Source of the DNA: Anaeromassilibacillus sp001305115
Lineage (GTDB): Bacteria > Bacillota > Clostridia > Oscillospirales > Acutalibacteraceae
Reading direction: 5' to 3'
DNA length: 64,000 nucleotides
Assembly (NCBI GenBank): GCA_042854365.1
Contig: AP031437.1
Coordinates: forward strand, 1,984,001-2,048,000
This document shows, in pieces, positions 1 through 7,967 of this stretch (the first letter of the stretch is position 1; every line of letters starts with the position of its first letter). A program made the position numbers and the translations under genes. Under the pieces are notes generated by a model. The model ran no database searches. It saw nothing but the letters and a program-made list of their open reading frames with translations, and was not told the DNA's origin.

Positions 1-574
1 TGATGAGTTTGGTGTCCGGGTGCTCCCGCATAAAATTGGCAAGCTGTTCATCCAAACCGTTTCCAACCTTCCCAGCCGCCGTTGCAAAGTGGAGATCGGA
101 TGTATCTTCCACGCCATACATCCTGAACATCCGGCTCTGGATGCGCTGGAAATCATCTTCGAGGGCGAGATACAACACAGTTCCCTGATGCACTTCGTAC
201 TCCCATAATTTCCTACCTGTACTGACATGGTAGGCGATCTGCGCCACCAGAAAGGATTTTCCGATTTTAGGAGCGCCAGCAAGGATATATGCCCCAGCAT
301 GGAGCAGCCCCTCGATGATTGGGGGCCTGCTCCTGTAAGTGGTCTGGTACAGCTCGGTCATGGAGACTGTGTGCAGATACTGCGGGTCGGTCATACGCTG
401 CATCCTGCGGTACATTTCTTCCAGAGATTGCTCGGAATTTTCAATTTCCTCATTGATTTCCCGCTCCGAAGTGGGTATACTATTCACAGTGGATTTTTGA
501 ATGGACTGCCTTTCATCTGCGCCAACAGATGTTGTAAGGGCAGTCTTTTCTTTTGCTTCATTCGCCATAGGCAT
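1..574 (-). CDS. RepA-like AAA ATPase of mobile element A (C-terminus outside window)
   Basis: This partial gene starts at ATG 574 behind GGGAGG and runs off the left edge; about 191 N-terminal residues are visible. A Walker A motif (GAPKIGKS) and the start of the Walker B strand (HPDTKLI) mark it as an AAA_25/RepA-type hexameric ATPase of the kind carried by plasmids and integrative elements, where it is thought to act as a helicase-like partner in replication or transfer. It is closely homologous to the complete protein at 9690-10844 throughout. It overlaps the end of the upstream RHH gene by 17 bp, so the two are translationally coupled. The family assignment is clear, but the exact role in this element is inferred. 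Confidence 0.85.
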   Translation of the reverse strand, partial: MPMANEAKEKTALTTSVGADERQSIQKSTVNSIPTSEREINEEIENSEQSLEEMYRRMQRMTDPQYLHTVSMTELYQTTYRSRPPIIEGLLHAGAYILAGAPKIGKSFLVAQIAYHVSTGRKLWEYEVHQGTVLYLALEDDFQRIQSRMFRMYGVEDTSDLHFATAAGKVGNGLDEQLANFMREHPDTKLI

Positions 575-893
575 TGTCCTCCCTCATTCCATCCATAATT
601 TCTGCGATAAAGTAGATCGTGTCCAGCAGTTCGTCCTCCACGCCAGCCCCGGCCTCGATCCGCCGCAACTCGTCCAACACAGTGGCGAACTGATCTCTGA
701 GCGCCTTATACACCCTCGGATTTCCCTGTACCACCACATCCCGGCACAGGAGCCGCCGGGTGATATAGTCCTGTTTGGTAAGGCCGGACATCTTCACAAA
801 GGCTTCCAACTGCTCGTCCTCTTCCGGCGATACCCGAAAGGCCACCGTTTTGTTCCGCCAGCGGTTGTGATTGTCAAGATTTTTCAGCGACAT
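558..893 (-). CDS. Ribbon-helix-helix mobilization-type protein, element A
   Basis: A 111-residue protein whose first half (KTVAFRVSPEEDEQLEAF then SGLTKQDYITRRLL) has the strand-helix-helix pattern of a ribbon-helix-helix DNA-binding protein. Proteins of this type in Firmicutes elements are usually annotated as MobC-like relaxosome accessory proteins. It lies 3 bp downstream of the integrase and overlaps the ATPase gene, so it belongs to one minus-strand operon (xis-int-RHH-ATPase). A homologue with the same neighbours is at 10852-11172. Whether it acts at oriT or as a transcriptional regulator of the ATPase cannot be told from sequence. Confidence 0.75.
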   Translation of the reverse strand: MSLKNLDNHNRWRNKTVAFRVSPEEDEQLEAFVKMSGLTKQDYITRRLLCRDVVVQGNPRVYKALRDQFATVLDELRRIEAGAGVEDELLDTIYFIAEIMDGMREDNAYGE

Positions 894-896
894 AAT

Positions 897-1979
897 TTAC
901 ACTCCTTCCTCGGTTCGCAGCAAATCCAATTTGTTTGCCATTTCAGTCTGCCTTGTGGGAAACAGGTGCGCATAGCGGTAAGTGATGTCGATGCTCTCAT
1001 GCCCCACACGGTCGGCGATTGCCAGAGCGGTAAAGCCCATGTCAATCAGAAGGGAAATGTGGCTGTGTCTCAAATCGTGGATTCTGATGCGCTTCACCCC
1101 GGATTCTTTACATCCTCTATCCATCTCATGATGAAGATAGTATTTGCTGACAGGGAAAATACGGCTGTCAGGCTCTGCTCCATAGAGTTGCTTCAAATAG
1201 TCCTGCATTTCTTCGCACAGGAACTGCGGCATTTGAATTACCCGGTTGCTCTTCTTGGTTTTCGGAGTAGTTACGATGTCCTGCCCGTTCAACCGCTGAT
1301 AAGATTTATTGATGGACACCGTTCCTTTTTCAAAATCAAAGTCAGCAGGAGTTAGCGCCAACAGCTCCCCCTCCCGGATGCCGCACCAGTAGAGCATTTC
1401 AAAAGCGTAGAAGGACATGGGTTTGTCCATCATCACCTCAGAAAATTTCGTGTATTCTTCCTTTGTCCAGAACAACATTTCTCGCCGTTCCTCGGTTCCC
1501 ATATTGCCAGCCCGCTGTGCCGGATTGACTTGTAAGCCGTAATAGCGGATCGCATGGTTAAAAATGGCGCTGAGCTGGTTGTGAACGGTTTTCAGGTAAG
1601 TGGTGGATAGGGGCTTTCCGTTGTTATCAGTCAGCCCTCTGATCTCATTCTGCCAGTCGATAATGTCTTTTGCGGTGATCTCAGAGAGCTTGCGCTTACG
1701 GAAATAGGGCAGGATTTTCCTCTGGATGATGCTCTCCTTGGTCATCCAGGTGTTCAGCTTGAGTTTGGGCTTGATGTCCTTTTCATAAAGCCCTACAAAG
1801 CTCTCAAAAGTCATATTGATGTCGGCCTGTTTCTCCATGAGGAACTCCCGTTCCCACGCTTGGGCTTCCTTTTTCGTGGCAAATCCACGCTTGAGCTTCT
1901 GCTGACGCTCACCTTTCCAGTCGGTATAGCGGAACTGCACATACCAAGTGCCGTTATCCTTGTTTTTGAATGCTGCCAT
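897..1979 (-). CDS. int: Tyrosine integrase of element A
   Basis: A 360-residue tyrosine recombinase with an N-terminal AP2-like arm-binding domain (about residues 1-50), a core-binding SAM-like domain (60-160) and the catalytic domain. The active-site residues are visible: Arg202 (GIREGELL), His301 and Arg304 (HDLRHSH), His327 (GHES) and the nucleophile Tyr336 (TYRYAHLF). ATG 1979 is chosen over the in-frame TTG at 1985 because AAAGGTG lies 7 bp before the ATG but directly abuts the TTG. It should integrate and excise element A at the 3' end of the guaA-like gene at 3339. It is co-linear with the integrase at 11176-12252, with the catalytic residues at the same positions. Confidence 0.93.
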   Translation of the reverse strand: MAAFKNKDNGTWYVQFRYTDWKGERQQKLKRGFATKKEAQAWEREFLMEKQADINMTFESFVGLYEKDIKPKLKLNTWMTKESIIQRKILPYFRKRKLSEITAKDIIDWQNEIRGLTDNNGKPLSTTYLKTVHNQLSAIFNHAIRYYGLQVNPAQRAGNMGTEERREMLFWTKEEYTKFSEVMMDKPMSFYAFEMLYWCGIREGELLALTPADFDFEKGTVSINKSYQRLNGQDIVTTPKTKKSNRVIQMPQFLCEEMQDYLKQLYGAEPDSRIFPVSKYYLHHEMDRGCKESGVKRIRIHDLRHSHISLLIDMGFTALAIADRVGHESIDITYRYAHLFPTRQTEMANKLDLLRTEEGV

Positions 1980-1981
1980 AG

Positions 1982-2185
1982 TCAATCACCTTTCCTTTCT
2001 GTCTGGCTTCTCGTACCGTAGAATTTTTCATGGAAAAATTTACGGTCAATCCTGCCGGAGATGGTGATGCAGCCAGTTTGCTTCAATTCCTCATTCATTT
2101 TTTTGATGAGCTTGTAGGCGTAAGGAACGGAGACGCCCAGTTCCTCTGCCACTTCGTTCACTCGCATAAAAATCTGCGCTGCCAT
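1982..2185 (-). CDS. xis: Excisionase-like winged-helix protein, element A
   Basis: A small protein with a MerR/excisionase-type helix-turn-helix (EVAEELGVSVPYAYKLIKKM) placed directly before the integrase gene, as expected for a recombination directionality factor. ATG 2185 (MAAQIF) is chosen because GGAAGG lies 10 bp upstream and because the homologue in element B starts at the equivalent residue; the reading frame stays open upstream to about 2390, so a longer protein is possible. The stop codon lies 2 bp before the integrase start, giving translational coupling. It probably bends DNA at the element ends to favour excision; this role is inferred from family and position. Confidence 0.75.
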   Translation of the reverse strand: MAAQIFMRVNEVAEELGVSVPYAYKLIKKMNEELKQTGCITISGRIDRKFFHEKFYGTRSQTERKGD

Positions 2186-2603
2186 AGGCAAAGTACCTTC
2201 CTTTCCTTGTCGTAATGATTTTTCTACCGCCGTTTTTCCGCTCAGACTCTGACAGGCAACCCTTTCCGGCGCTGTGCCGTTTTCTTTTCTCCTTGGCACG
2301 CTCCTGTCATCGCCTGCTTCCCCGGAGAAAGTATCTGTCGGACGGTCATTCAGTTTTGCGGTGGTGAAATCCCCCCTTTCACTCTACAACGGACATTTTT
2401 TGCGGCTTTTGGGGTGGCCAGATTTGTAAAATTTTTTGAATTAACTGTTTATGCTTAGTCTACTTTCATTATACTAAGCATATAAGTTAAAGTCAAGCGG
2501 TTTGCAGAAAATATTAAATAAAATTGTTTAGATTTGTCTTGACTATCCTAAACATATCTGCTATGCTATTTGTGGAAACACCCATAGAATGGAGTTGGTC
2601 ATT
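2186..2603. promoter_or_regulatory. Divergent control region of element A (xis-int versus XRE regulator)
   Basis: Two good sigma-A promoters face away from each other. On the minus strand, -35 TTGACT (2491-2496), 17 bp, -10 TATAAT (2468-2473) drives xis-int. On the plus strand, -35 TTGACT (2539-2544), 17 bp, -10 TATGCT (2562-2567) drives the XRE gene. Inverted repeats overlap both: ATGCTTAG/CTAAGCAT (2451-2458 and 2474-2481) across the minus -10, and GTTTAG/CTAAAC (2526-2531 and 2548-2553) across the plus -35. They are plausible operators for the adjacent XRE regulator. About 270 bp of leader precedes xis with no other feature I can name. Confidence 0.7.
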
Positions 2604-3125
2604 ATGGCGGTTGGTGAGCGGATTCAGTTTTTCCGCAAATTACGGGGTATGACGCAGAAATACCTCGGCACGCGGGTGGGCTTCCCAGAGAAGTCCGCAG
2701 ATGTGCGCCTTGCTCAATATGAAGCCGGGACGAGAACCCCAAAGGCGGATATGACGGCGGCTCTGGCCAATATTCTGGATGTGTCGCCTCTGGCGCTATC
2801 TGTACCGGACATAGATTCCTATCTTGGTTTGATGCATACCTTGTTTACTCTGGAAGATCGGTATGGCCTGACTGTTAAAGAAGTTGACGGAGCGCCTTGC
2901 CTGTGTGTTGACCCATCTAAGGGCAGAGATGCAGAAGAACTCTACCGTTCCCTGTGTGCGTGGCGGGAACAGGCGGCCAAGCTGGAAGCTGGCGAAATCT
3001 CCAGGGAGGAATATGACCGCTGGCGTTATCGTTACCCGGAGTACGACACCACCCGTATCTGGGCAAAGGTGATCCCGCAGGGGCTGAGTGATATGCTGAC
3101 CGAAGAACTGAAAAAGGGCAAATGA
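2604..3125 (+). CDS. XRE-family transcriptional regulator, element A
   Basis: A 173-residue protein with an N-terminal Cro/CI-type helix-turn-helix (residues about 5-65, GERIQFFRKLRGMTQKYLG) and a C-terminal region with no recognised domain that contains a K/ELEAGEISREEYDRW-type segment shared with the element B regulator at 12618-13175. ATG 2604 is preferred to 2589 because GGAG lies 9 bp upstream. It is divergent from xis-int and likely represses one or both promoters, keeping the element quiescent. It ends at a strong terminator and is the last gene before the attachment site. Confidence 0.85.
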   Translation: MAVGERIQFFRKLRGMTQKYLGTRVGFPEKSADVRLAQYEAGTRTPKADMTAALANILDVSPLALSVPDIDSYLGLMHTLFTLEDRYGLTVKEVDGAPCLCVDPSKGRDAEELYRSLCAWREQAAKLEAGEISREEYDRWRYRYPEYDTTRIWAKVIPQGLSDMLTEELKKGK

Positions 3126-3169
3126 AAAAAGGTCTAACCGACTCGCAAAAATCGGTTAGACCTTTTTTG
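3125..3169 (+). terminator. Intrinsic terminator of the element A XRE gene
   Basis: A perfect 17-bp inverted repeat (arms 3125-3141 and 3152-3168) with a 10-nt loop. One arm begins with A6 and the other ends with T6, so it can terminate transcription in both directions. It isolates the element from the neighbouring guaA-like gene. Confidence 0.9.
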
Positions 3170-3242
3170 TAGATAAGTTTTCAGCGCACCTGCAAACCGC
3201 TTGCAACTTGGCTGTAAATCAGCAAGTACGGTTTTGACAAGT

Positions 3243-3260
3243 GCTATCAATCTGCTATCA
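3243..3260. repeat. Putative integrase arm-type sites, element A right end
   Basis: GCTATCA occurs twice as a direct repeat with an 11-bp start-to-start distance (3243-3249, 3254-3260), about 85-100 bp from the core sequence in the guaA-like gene. The same 11-bp phasing is seen with AGTATCA at 13270-13287 and at 5685-5702. Short direct repeats at one helical turn near the ends of a tyrosine-recombinase element are the usual form of arm sites; function is inferred. Confidence 0.55.
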
Positions 3261-3338
3261 AATAGGGAAGAAATCCATCCTATTCAGCCACTTTTCCGGC
3301 TGTAGAGCCAGAAAAAACGGTATTGGGATAAATATTTC

Positions 3339-4637
3339 TTACTCCCACTCAATCGTTGCCGTTGGTTTGGGCGACAGATCAACGCAAACACGATTTACAC
3401 CTTTCACCTCGTGCAGAATACGCGAAGTAATCGTCTGCAACAACGCCCAATCCAATTGCGGAACTTGTGCTGTCATTGCATCAATGGTATTTACTGCACG
3501 AATAATAACTGGCCAATCAAAACAACGCGCATTATCGCGTACACCCACTGATTTAAAGTCCGGAACAATTGTAAAATACTGCCAAACTTTTCCCTCCAAA
3601 CCGGCTTTAGCAAATTCTTCCCGGAGGATGGCATCGGATTCGCGTACTGCCTCCAAGCGATCGCGCGTAATCGCCCCCAAACAACGCACCCCTAATCCAG
3701 GTCCTGGAAACGGCTGCCGATATACCATGCTAGCAGGCAATCCTAACGCCACCCCACAGGCACGAACTTCATCTTTAAACAACATTTTAAGTGGCTCTAC
3801 AAGCTCAAACTGCAAATCCTCAGGCAAACCGCCCACATTGTGATGACTCTTAACCATTTTAGCAGTCTTTGTGCCGCTTTCCACGATGTCCGGATAAATC
3901 GTTCCTTGTGCAAGGAACTCTATACCATCCAGCTTACGAGCCTCTTCTTCAAAGACACGAATAAATTCTGCTCCAATAATTTTTCTCTTCTGCTCTGGAT
4001 CGGCCACTCCTTCCAGCTTCCCCAAAAAACGATCGGTTGCATCTACATAGATCAAGTTGGCTGACAATTCGTCCTGAAATACACGAACAACTTGCTCCGG
4101 CTCTCCTTTCCGCAAAAGGCCGTGATTGACATGCACGCAAGTCAATTGACTACCAATTGCTTTTAACAAGAGCGCCGCAACTACAGACGAATCAACACCG
4201 CCGGACAATGCTAATAATACTTTTTTATTCCCCACCTGCTGGCGAATTAGATCAATTTGGTCAGCGATGAAATTATCCATGTTCCAATTGGCTTGGGCTT
4301 TGCAAGTATTAAAAACAAAGTCACGTAAAGCTTCTTGAATGGCTTGATCTTCTTCTGGCATCGGATTTAGGATTCCATTCCATTCATAATCAAATGTATA
4401 AATGGGTAGACCAGATTTTACAATCGCTTCGGAAAGTCCAATCTTTTCACCGTCTACCACATCATTTGGACCGCCATTTGCAACAATGCCCTTCACATTC
4501 GGCAACTTATAAATCTCTTCTATGGTTACATCGTAATTACAAATTTCGCTGTATACCCCCAGTGCACGAATTGCCCGTGCAACATCGGTATTTCGTGTAC
4601 TACCCAGATCCAAAACTACAATCATATCTTGTCTCAT
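3339..4637 (-). CDS. GMP synthetase paralogue with a gutted glutaminase domain
   Basis: A 432-residue relative of GuaA that converts XMP to GMP. The ATP-pyrophosphatase domain is intact (PP-loop SGGVDS at 145-150) and so is the dimerisation domain down to the terminal TIEWE. The N-terminal class I glutamine amidotransferase domain is about 80 residues shorter than in the full copy at 13347-14885. The nucleophile position has Asp83 (FDY) where the full copy has Cys83 (ICY), and the segment holding the catalytic His/Glu (HPEVEHT) is missing. It can therefore only use free ammonia or an external ammonia donor, or it has another role. It starts at ATG 4637 behind AAGGAGGG and is more AT-rich than the element genes around it. 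It sits between two mobile elements. Confidence 0.88.
   Translation of the reverse strand: MRQDMIVVLDLGSTRNTDVARAIRALGVYSEICNYDVTIEEIYKLPNVKGIVANGGPNDVVDGEKIGLSEAIVKSGLPIYTFDYEWNGILNPMPEEDQAIQEALRDFVFNTCKAQANWNMDNFIADQIDLIRQQVGNKKVLLALSGGVDSSVVAALLLKAIGSQLTCVHVNHGLLRKGEPEQVVRVFQDELSANLIYVDATDRFLGKLEGVADPEQKRKIIGAEFIRVFEEEARKLDGIEFLAQGTIYPDIVESGTKTAKMVKSHHNVGGLPEDLQFELVEPLKMLFKDEVRACGVALGLPASMVYRQPFPGPGLGVRCLGAITRDRLEAVRESDAILREEFAKAGLEGKVWQYFTIVPDFKSVGVRDNARCFDWPVIIRAVNTIDAMTAQVPQLDWALLQTITSRILHEVKGVNRVCVDLSPKPTATIEWE
3343..3356. repeat. attachment core (att) at the 3' end of the guaA-like gene
   Basis: TCCCACTCAATCGT is found here and exactly again at 13351-13364, in both cases encoding the last residues (TIEWE) of a GMP synthase. 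The 3' end of guaA is a known integration hotspot for genomic islands. Each copy lies just beyond an integrase/XRE module, so these are the probable recombination cores. Both copies are coding, so part of the identity is explained by protein conservation. Confidence 0.65.
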
Positions 4638-4665
4638 CGTATACCCTCCTTTTTTAATCGATTTT

Positions 4666-4737
4666 ATCGTAGCATATTCCCAATAATACCGTCAACTCTG
4701 ATCGACAAATTTTTTCATATTCGCTCGAAATTTGTCG
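4666..4737 (-). promoter_or_regulatory. Promoter and candidate operator of the guaA-like gene
   Basis: On the minus strand, -35 TTGACG (4690-4695), an 18-bp spacer and -10 TACGAT (4666-4671) lie about 30 bp before the start codon. Immediately upstream is a perfect 10-bp inverted repeat, CGACAAATTT/AAATTTGTCG (4703-4712 and 4728-4737), 15 bp apart, placed where an activator or repressor could act. This suggests the gene has its own regulated promoter. No purine riboswitch was recognised here. Confidence 0.55.
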
Positions 4738-4739
4738 TT

Positions 4740-5460
4740 CCAACGGATACAAATATTCCGCTTGCATACCATTTTGTATCTGTCAGTTTATGTCTTTAAA
4801 AAAGTCGAATTCACGGCTTAGGTTGTGTTTTCTTACTCAATATCCGTGTATCCCTATTGATATCGTGGGTGACGCATTCTTTATATGGGTTCCCATCTGC
4901 TTTTAAAAAGAATTTTAATTCTTATACTATAATGCTATACAATTACTCTTTTAAACCACACAGAATTACAAAAACTCACGTATTCTTTTACATATCCTAC
5001 GGAAGTAGCTATTCCTTGGGCCACTTTCCTTCACTGACAAACTACTCACCCAAAGTATCCACTGGCCATCCCCATATTCTTACCAACTTCAACGATACAA
5101 CGAACTAAATCGTAGAGCCGGACAGCGTGCTACCCTCTAGTATGTTTTACAACTGGATATACCTATCGACATCCTCAAAATAACTTCATCATTCAGCAAA
5201 TGTATCGAATACATTCTTTTCAAAATGAAGATCTGTCATTCACCCTTCAAAATGCAAATTCTCTTTAGAATCCTGGTATAAACGCCAGCCAACTTTCTTC
5301 TGTCTGCAAACAGGTACAGTCTTCCAGGACACTCTCCCCAAAATCTTTCATCACATATCATCTAAGATCGTCTCGATAAACTGTTAGAAACTTTTTAATG
5401 AACTTCACAACTAATCGTAAATTATTGGATCGTATTTGCGATCATACCCTTTAAAATCGT
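4740..5460. other. AT-rich stretch with no recognisable gene
   Basis: About 0.7 kb upstream of the guaA-like gene. The only open frame of any length (4857-5108, plus) has no ribosome binding site and no recognisable protein character; the minus strand shows short coding-like pieces broken by stops. I see no RNA gene or repeat. It may be the decayed remainder of an older insertion, which fits its place between two elements. Confidence 0.4.
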
Positions 5461-5486
5461 ATTTTTATTTAAGACCAATTAAATAA

Positions 5487-5537
5487 GGCCCCGCCAGTTA
5501 GCTAAGGGTATTCTATCTTTAGCTAACTGGCAGGGCT
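5487..5537 (-). terminator. Stem-loop, possible terminator downstream of tet(W)
   Basis: Arms of 19 bp (17 matched; core GCCAGTTAGCTAA at 5493-5505 and its complement at 5519-5531) enclose a 13-nt loop. On the minus strand the stem is followed by a T-rich stretch (CCTTATTTAATT), so it could end transcription from tet(W) before it reaches the guaA-like gene. Confidence 0.5.
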
Positions 5538-5684
5538 AAAAGGCATCATGCTAAAAATTCATTGACAACTCATTCATATTCGACAAATTCAAGTATATGA
5601 GGAAGTATTTCTCTTGAATCTACAGGTAAAGTATTCGCAAATTTGTTAATATTTTACCTGCTATTTTCGGCTGTCAATTTTCTT

Positions 5685-5702
5685 AGTATCAAAATAGTAT
5701 CA
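5685..5702. repeat. Putative integrase arm-type sites, left side of element B
   Basis: AGTATCA repeats twice at an 11-bp interval (5685-5691, 5696-5702), and the flanks also match the right-end copy at 13270-13293 (TAGTATCA..., then CACAAG...GGC). This shared sequence suggests that the left end of element B is close by, between the guaA-like gene and tet(W). A weak 10-of-14 match to the attachment core lies at 5565-5578. Confidence 0.5.
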
Positions 5703-5721
5703 CAAGAGGCTGGAAAATGCA

Positions 5722-5753
5722 ACAGAATTATGTGGAGCTCTACATAATTCTGT
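5722..5753 (-). terminator. 32-bp palindrome just after tet(W)
   Basis: ACAGAATTATGT (5722-5733) and its exact complement (5742-5753) flank an 8-nt centre that is itself nearly palindromic. It lies 22 bp beyond the tet(W) stop codon. It could form a hairpin in the transcript that protects or terminates it, but there is no T-run on the minus strand, so a protein-binding palindrome is equally possible. Confidence 0.4.
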
Positions 5754-5774
5754 AACCTTCTTTGCTGTGGCGTA

Positions 5775-7694
5775 TCAAGTAATCTTACTGAACATATGGC
5801 GCACCTTGTCCAGGCGGCTGTTTGGACGGCGGGGCTGGATGACCGGCTCGCCGACAGCGGCCTGATACCCTTTCAGTTCTGTAAGACATACGCTCCGCCC
5901 GTTGGTGTAAAAGGCCAGATCAGTACGGTATGCCTGTATATAGCGGGCGGGAATTTCGCCAGTAAAGACAACTTCATCCTTTTTTACCTGGGCCGTTTCG
6001 ATGGTGGCACAGTATTTTGGCGCATCGTGATAAGCCCTGGAAAGGTATTCCTGGGGCGCATAGAGGGTGAAGGAGAGATAAGGTTCCAGCAACTGCGTTC
6101 CTGATTTCTTCAATGCCTGTTCCAATACAATCGGGGCCAATGAGCGAAAATCCGCCGGCGTGCTGACCGGGCTATAATAAAGCCCGTATTCAAAGCAAAT
6201 CTTACAGTCCGTTACGTTCCAGCCGCACAAGCCTTGCTCCAGCCCGTAACGGATACCATCCATGACAGCGTTTTGAAAACTCTGGTTCAAGTATCCCAGG
6301 GAAACCCGGCTTTCGTATTGTACACCGGAGCCAAGCGGGAGCGGCGTAACAGACAGTCCGATGGATGCCCAAAACGGGTTGGGTGGCACCTCAATATGGA
6401 TAGTGTGGTTGGCTGCTTTGAGCGGCCGCTCTAAATAAATGACGGTGGGTTCCTTCACCGCTGTTTCAATCTTGTACTTTTCCGCCAGCAAAGCGGAAAC
6501 AACCTCCAACTGCACCCGGCCCAAAAAAGAAAGAATGATCTCATGGGTGATGGAATCCACCTCGTAGCGCAAAAGCGGGTCAGTATCCGCAATTTGCGTA
6601 AGAGCGTCCAGCAACCGTTCTCTTTGCGCTGCCGTTTTCGGCGCAATCGTCGTCCGCAGCATGGGGAGGGGGGCATCACGCCACCTTTCACGAGGGAGCC
6701 GGGTTTGGTCCCCCAATACATCGTTTAATCCCACGCTGTCGCTGGGAAAGATGACAATTTCGCCCTTATGGGCGGTGTCTGTCCGAACAATTTCCCCTTT
6801 GGATGGAATACGCATCTCTGTGATTTTCAGCTTTTCTCTCCCGGCCAGGGCCACCGTATCCCGCAGGCACAGCGTTCCGCTGTATAGCCGCAGATAGATG
6901 AGCCGCTGGCCACAATCTGTATACTCCACCTTAAAAACGCTGCCGCATAGGGCGGCGCTCCCCTGTTCCCCAATCGGTTGGAACAGCCCTGTCACTGCAT
7001 CCATCAACGGTTGAATGCCAAGGCCCTTTTTGGCGCTGCCATGATAGACTGGGAACAGGGAAGCGGCTTGAACCCGCCGCTGTTCCTCCTGCGCAAGTTC
7101 TTCCTGACTGATTGGCTCTCCTGCGATATACTTTTCCAATAATCCATCGTTATTTTCGATGACCGCATCCCATGCTTCTATGCCGGTATTTTCCTCCAGG
7201 ACTATTTCCGGGGACAGCGATACCGTCTGCTTGATGATAATATCGGCGGAGAGCTTATCCCGAACAGACTGATACACGCCCTGCAAATCAACGCCAGCCT
7301 GGTCGATTTTGTTGATAAAGATAACGGTGGGAATGTTCATTTTCCGCAGGGCATAGAACAGAATACGGGTCTGGGCCTGCACACCATCTTTAGCGGAGAT
7401 CACCAAGATAGCCCCATCTAAAACAGCCAAAGAGCGGTACACCTCCGCCAAAAAATCCATGTGGCCGGGCGTATCCACTATGTTGACTTTACATCTGTGC
7501 CACTGGAAGGAAGTGACTGCCGCTTGAATGGTAATCCCACGCTGCCGCTCCAGCAGCATGGTGTCCGTCCTCGTTGTCCCTTTTTCGACGCTCCCCGGTT
7601 CTGAAATGGCTCCGCTGGCATATAGCAGGCTCTCTGTCAAGGTCGTCTTTCCAGCGTCTACATGGGCAAGAATCCCAATATTGATAATGTTCAT
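5775..7694 (-). CDS. tet(W): Tet(W)-type ribosomal protection protein (tetracycline resistance)
   Basis: A 639-residue EF-G-like GTPase, exactly the length of Tet(W), and from memory very similar to it along the whole protein. It binds the 70S ribosome and releases tetracycline from the decoding site. The GTPase motifs are visible: G1 AHVDAGKTT, G3 DTPGHMDF and G4 NKID, all within the first 130 residues; EF-G-like domains follow, ending in RRPNSRLDKVRHMF. ATG 7694 (MNIINIGIL) has GGAGG 6 bp upstream, and the longer open frame from 7718 would lack this site. A leader with attenuator precedes it. It is the antibiotic resistance cargo of element B. A mosaic origin with related tet genes cannot be excluded by eye. 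Confidence 0.95.
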   Translation of the reverse strand: MNIINIGILAHVDAGKTTLTESLLYASGAISEPGSVEKGTTRTDTMLLERQRGITIQAAVTSFQWHRCKVNIVDTPGHMDFLAEVYRSLAVLDGAILVISAKDGVQAQTRILFYALRKMNIPTVIFINKIDQAGVDLQGVYQSVRDKLSADIIIKQTVSLSPEIVLEENTGIEAWDAVIENNDGLLEKYIAGEPISQEELAQEEQRRVQAASLFPVYHGSAKKGLGIQPLMDAVTGLFQPIGEQGSAALCGSVFKVEYTDCGQRLIYLRLYSGTLCLRDTVALAGREKLKITEMRIPSKGEIVRTDTAHKGEIVIFPSDSVGLNDVLGDQTRLPRERWRDAPLPMLRTTIAPKTAAQRERLLDALTQIADTDPLLRYEVDSITHEIILSFLGRVQLEVVSALLAEKYKIETAVKEPTVIYLERPLKAANHTIHIEVPPNPFWASIGLSVTPLPLGSGVQYESRVSLGYLNQSFQNAVMDGIRYGLEQGLCGWNVTDCKICFEYGLYYSPVSTPADFRSLAPIVLEQALKKSGTQLLEPYLSFTLYAPQEYLSRAYHDAPKYCATIETAQVKKDEVVFTGEIPARYIQAYRTDLAFYTNGRSVCLTELKGYQAAVGEPVIQPRRPNSRLDKVRHMFSKIT

Positions 7695-7726
7695 GTCTAT
7701 CCTCCATGCAAGGCCCAAATGGGCGC

Positions 7727-7762
7727 AAAAATCCCCAGCGGCTAATACTTTTACCGCTGGGG
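7727..7762 (-). terminator. Attenuator terminator before tet(W)
   Basis: On the minus strand CCCCAGCGG and its complement (7754-7762, 7733-7741) form a perfect 9-bp stem with a 12-nt loop, followed by ATTTTT. It lies 33 bp before the tet(W) start, downstream of two short leader ORFs. Ribosomal protection tet genes such as tet(M) are known to be controlled by transcription attenuation through such a leader, and this arrangement fits. Confidence 0.75.
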
Positions 7763-7815
7763 ATCATGACTTCGGACACACAAAAACACACACGGCTTAC
7801 ATAAGCTGCTGTCCG

Positions 7816-7890
7816 TCACGATATTTGCTTAAAAGGCAAAAGTATTCTTAAATTGGGTACAAAAACCAAGCCCCTGCAAGGGGCAAGCAT
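7816..7890 (-). CDS. Possible 24-residue leader peptide of tet(W)
   Basis: A short ORF (ATG 7890, stop TGA 7816) on the tet(W) transcript, beginning MLAPCRGL. Its first codons lie in a GC-rich hairpin (GCCCC/GGGGC, 7870-7884) followed by TTGGTTTTTG, and its middle part contains one arm of the long inverted repeat with 7914-7925. Ribosome stalling or progress here could decide which hairpins form. The ribosome binding site is weak, so translation is uncertain. Confidence 0.45.
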   Translation of the reverse strand: MLAPCRGLVFVPNLRILLPFKQIS

Positions 7891-7911
7891 TTTTGCGCCC
7901 ATTATCAAATT

Positions 7912-7935
7912 TTATTTAAGAATACCTTGCCGCAT
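7912..7935 (-). CDS. Possible 7-residue leader peptide of tet(W)
   Basis: ATG 7935 starts the peptide MRQGILK, ending in TAA at 7912, with GAGGAG 10 bp upstream. The ORF overlaps the 12-bp arm ATTTAAGAATAC (7914-7925), whose exact complement is at 7842-7853. A ribosome translating it would block that pairing, which is the logic of attenuation. Confidence 0.5.
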   Translation of the reverse strand: MRQGILK

Positions 7936-7967
7936 ATTTGGTAGACTCCTCAAATCAGGATAATAAC

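Noticed and set aside
501..1355. 284-codon plus-strand ORF over the element A integrase
   Set aside because: Shadow frame; the minus strand encodes the RHH protein and integrase with full catalytic motifs.
4638..4860. Possible purine riboswitch before the guaA-like gene
   Set aside because: The leader after the promoter is only about 30 nt and no purine aptamer core was found.
4857..5108. 83-codon plus-strand ORF upstream of the guaA-like gene
   Set aside because: No ribosome binding site and no protein-like pattern; the area is AT-rich and appears non-coding.
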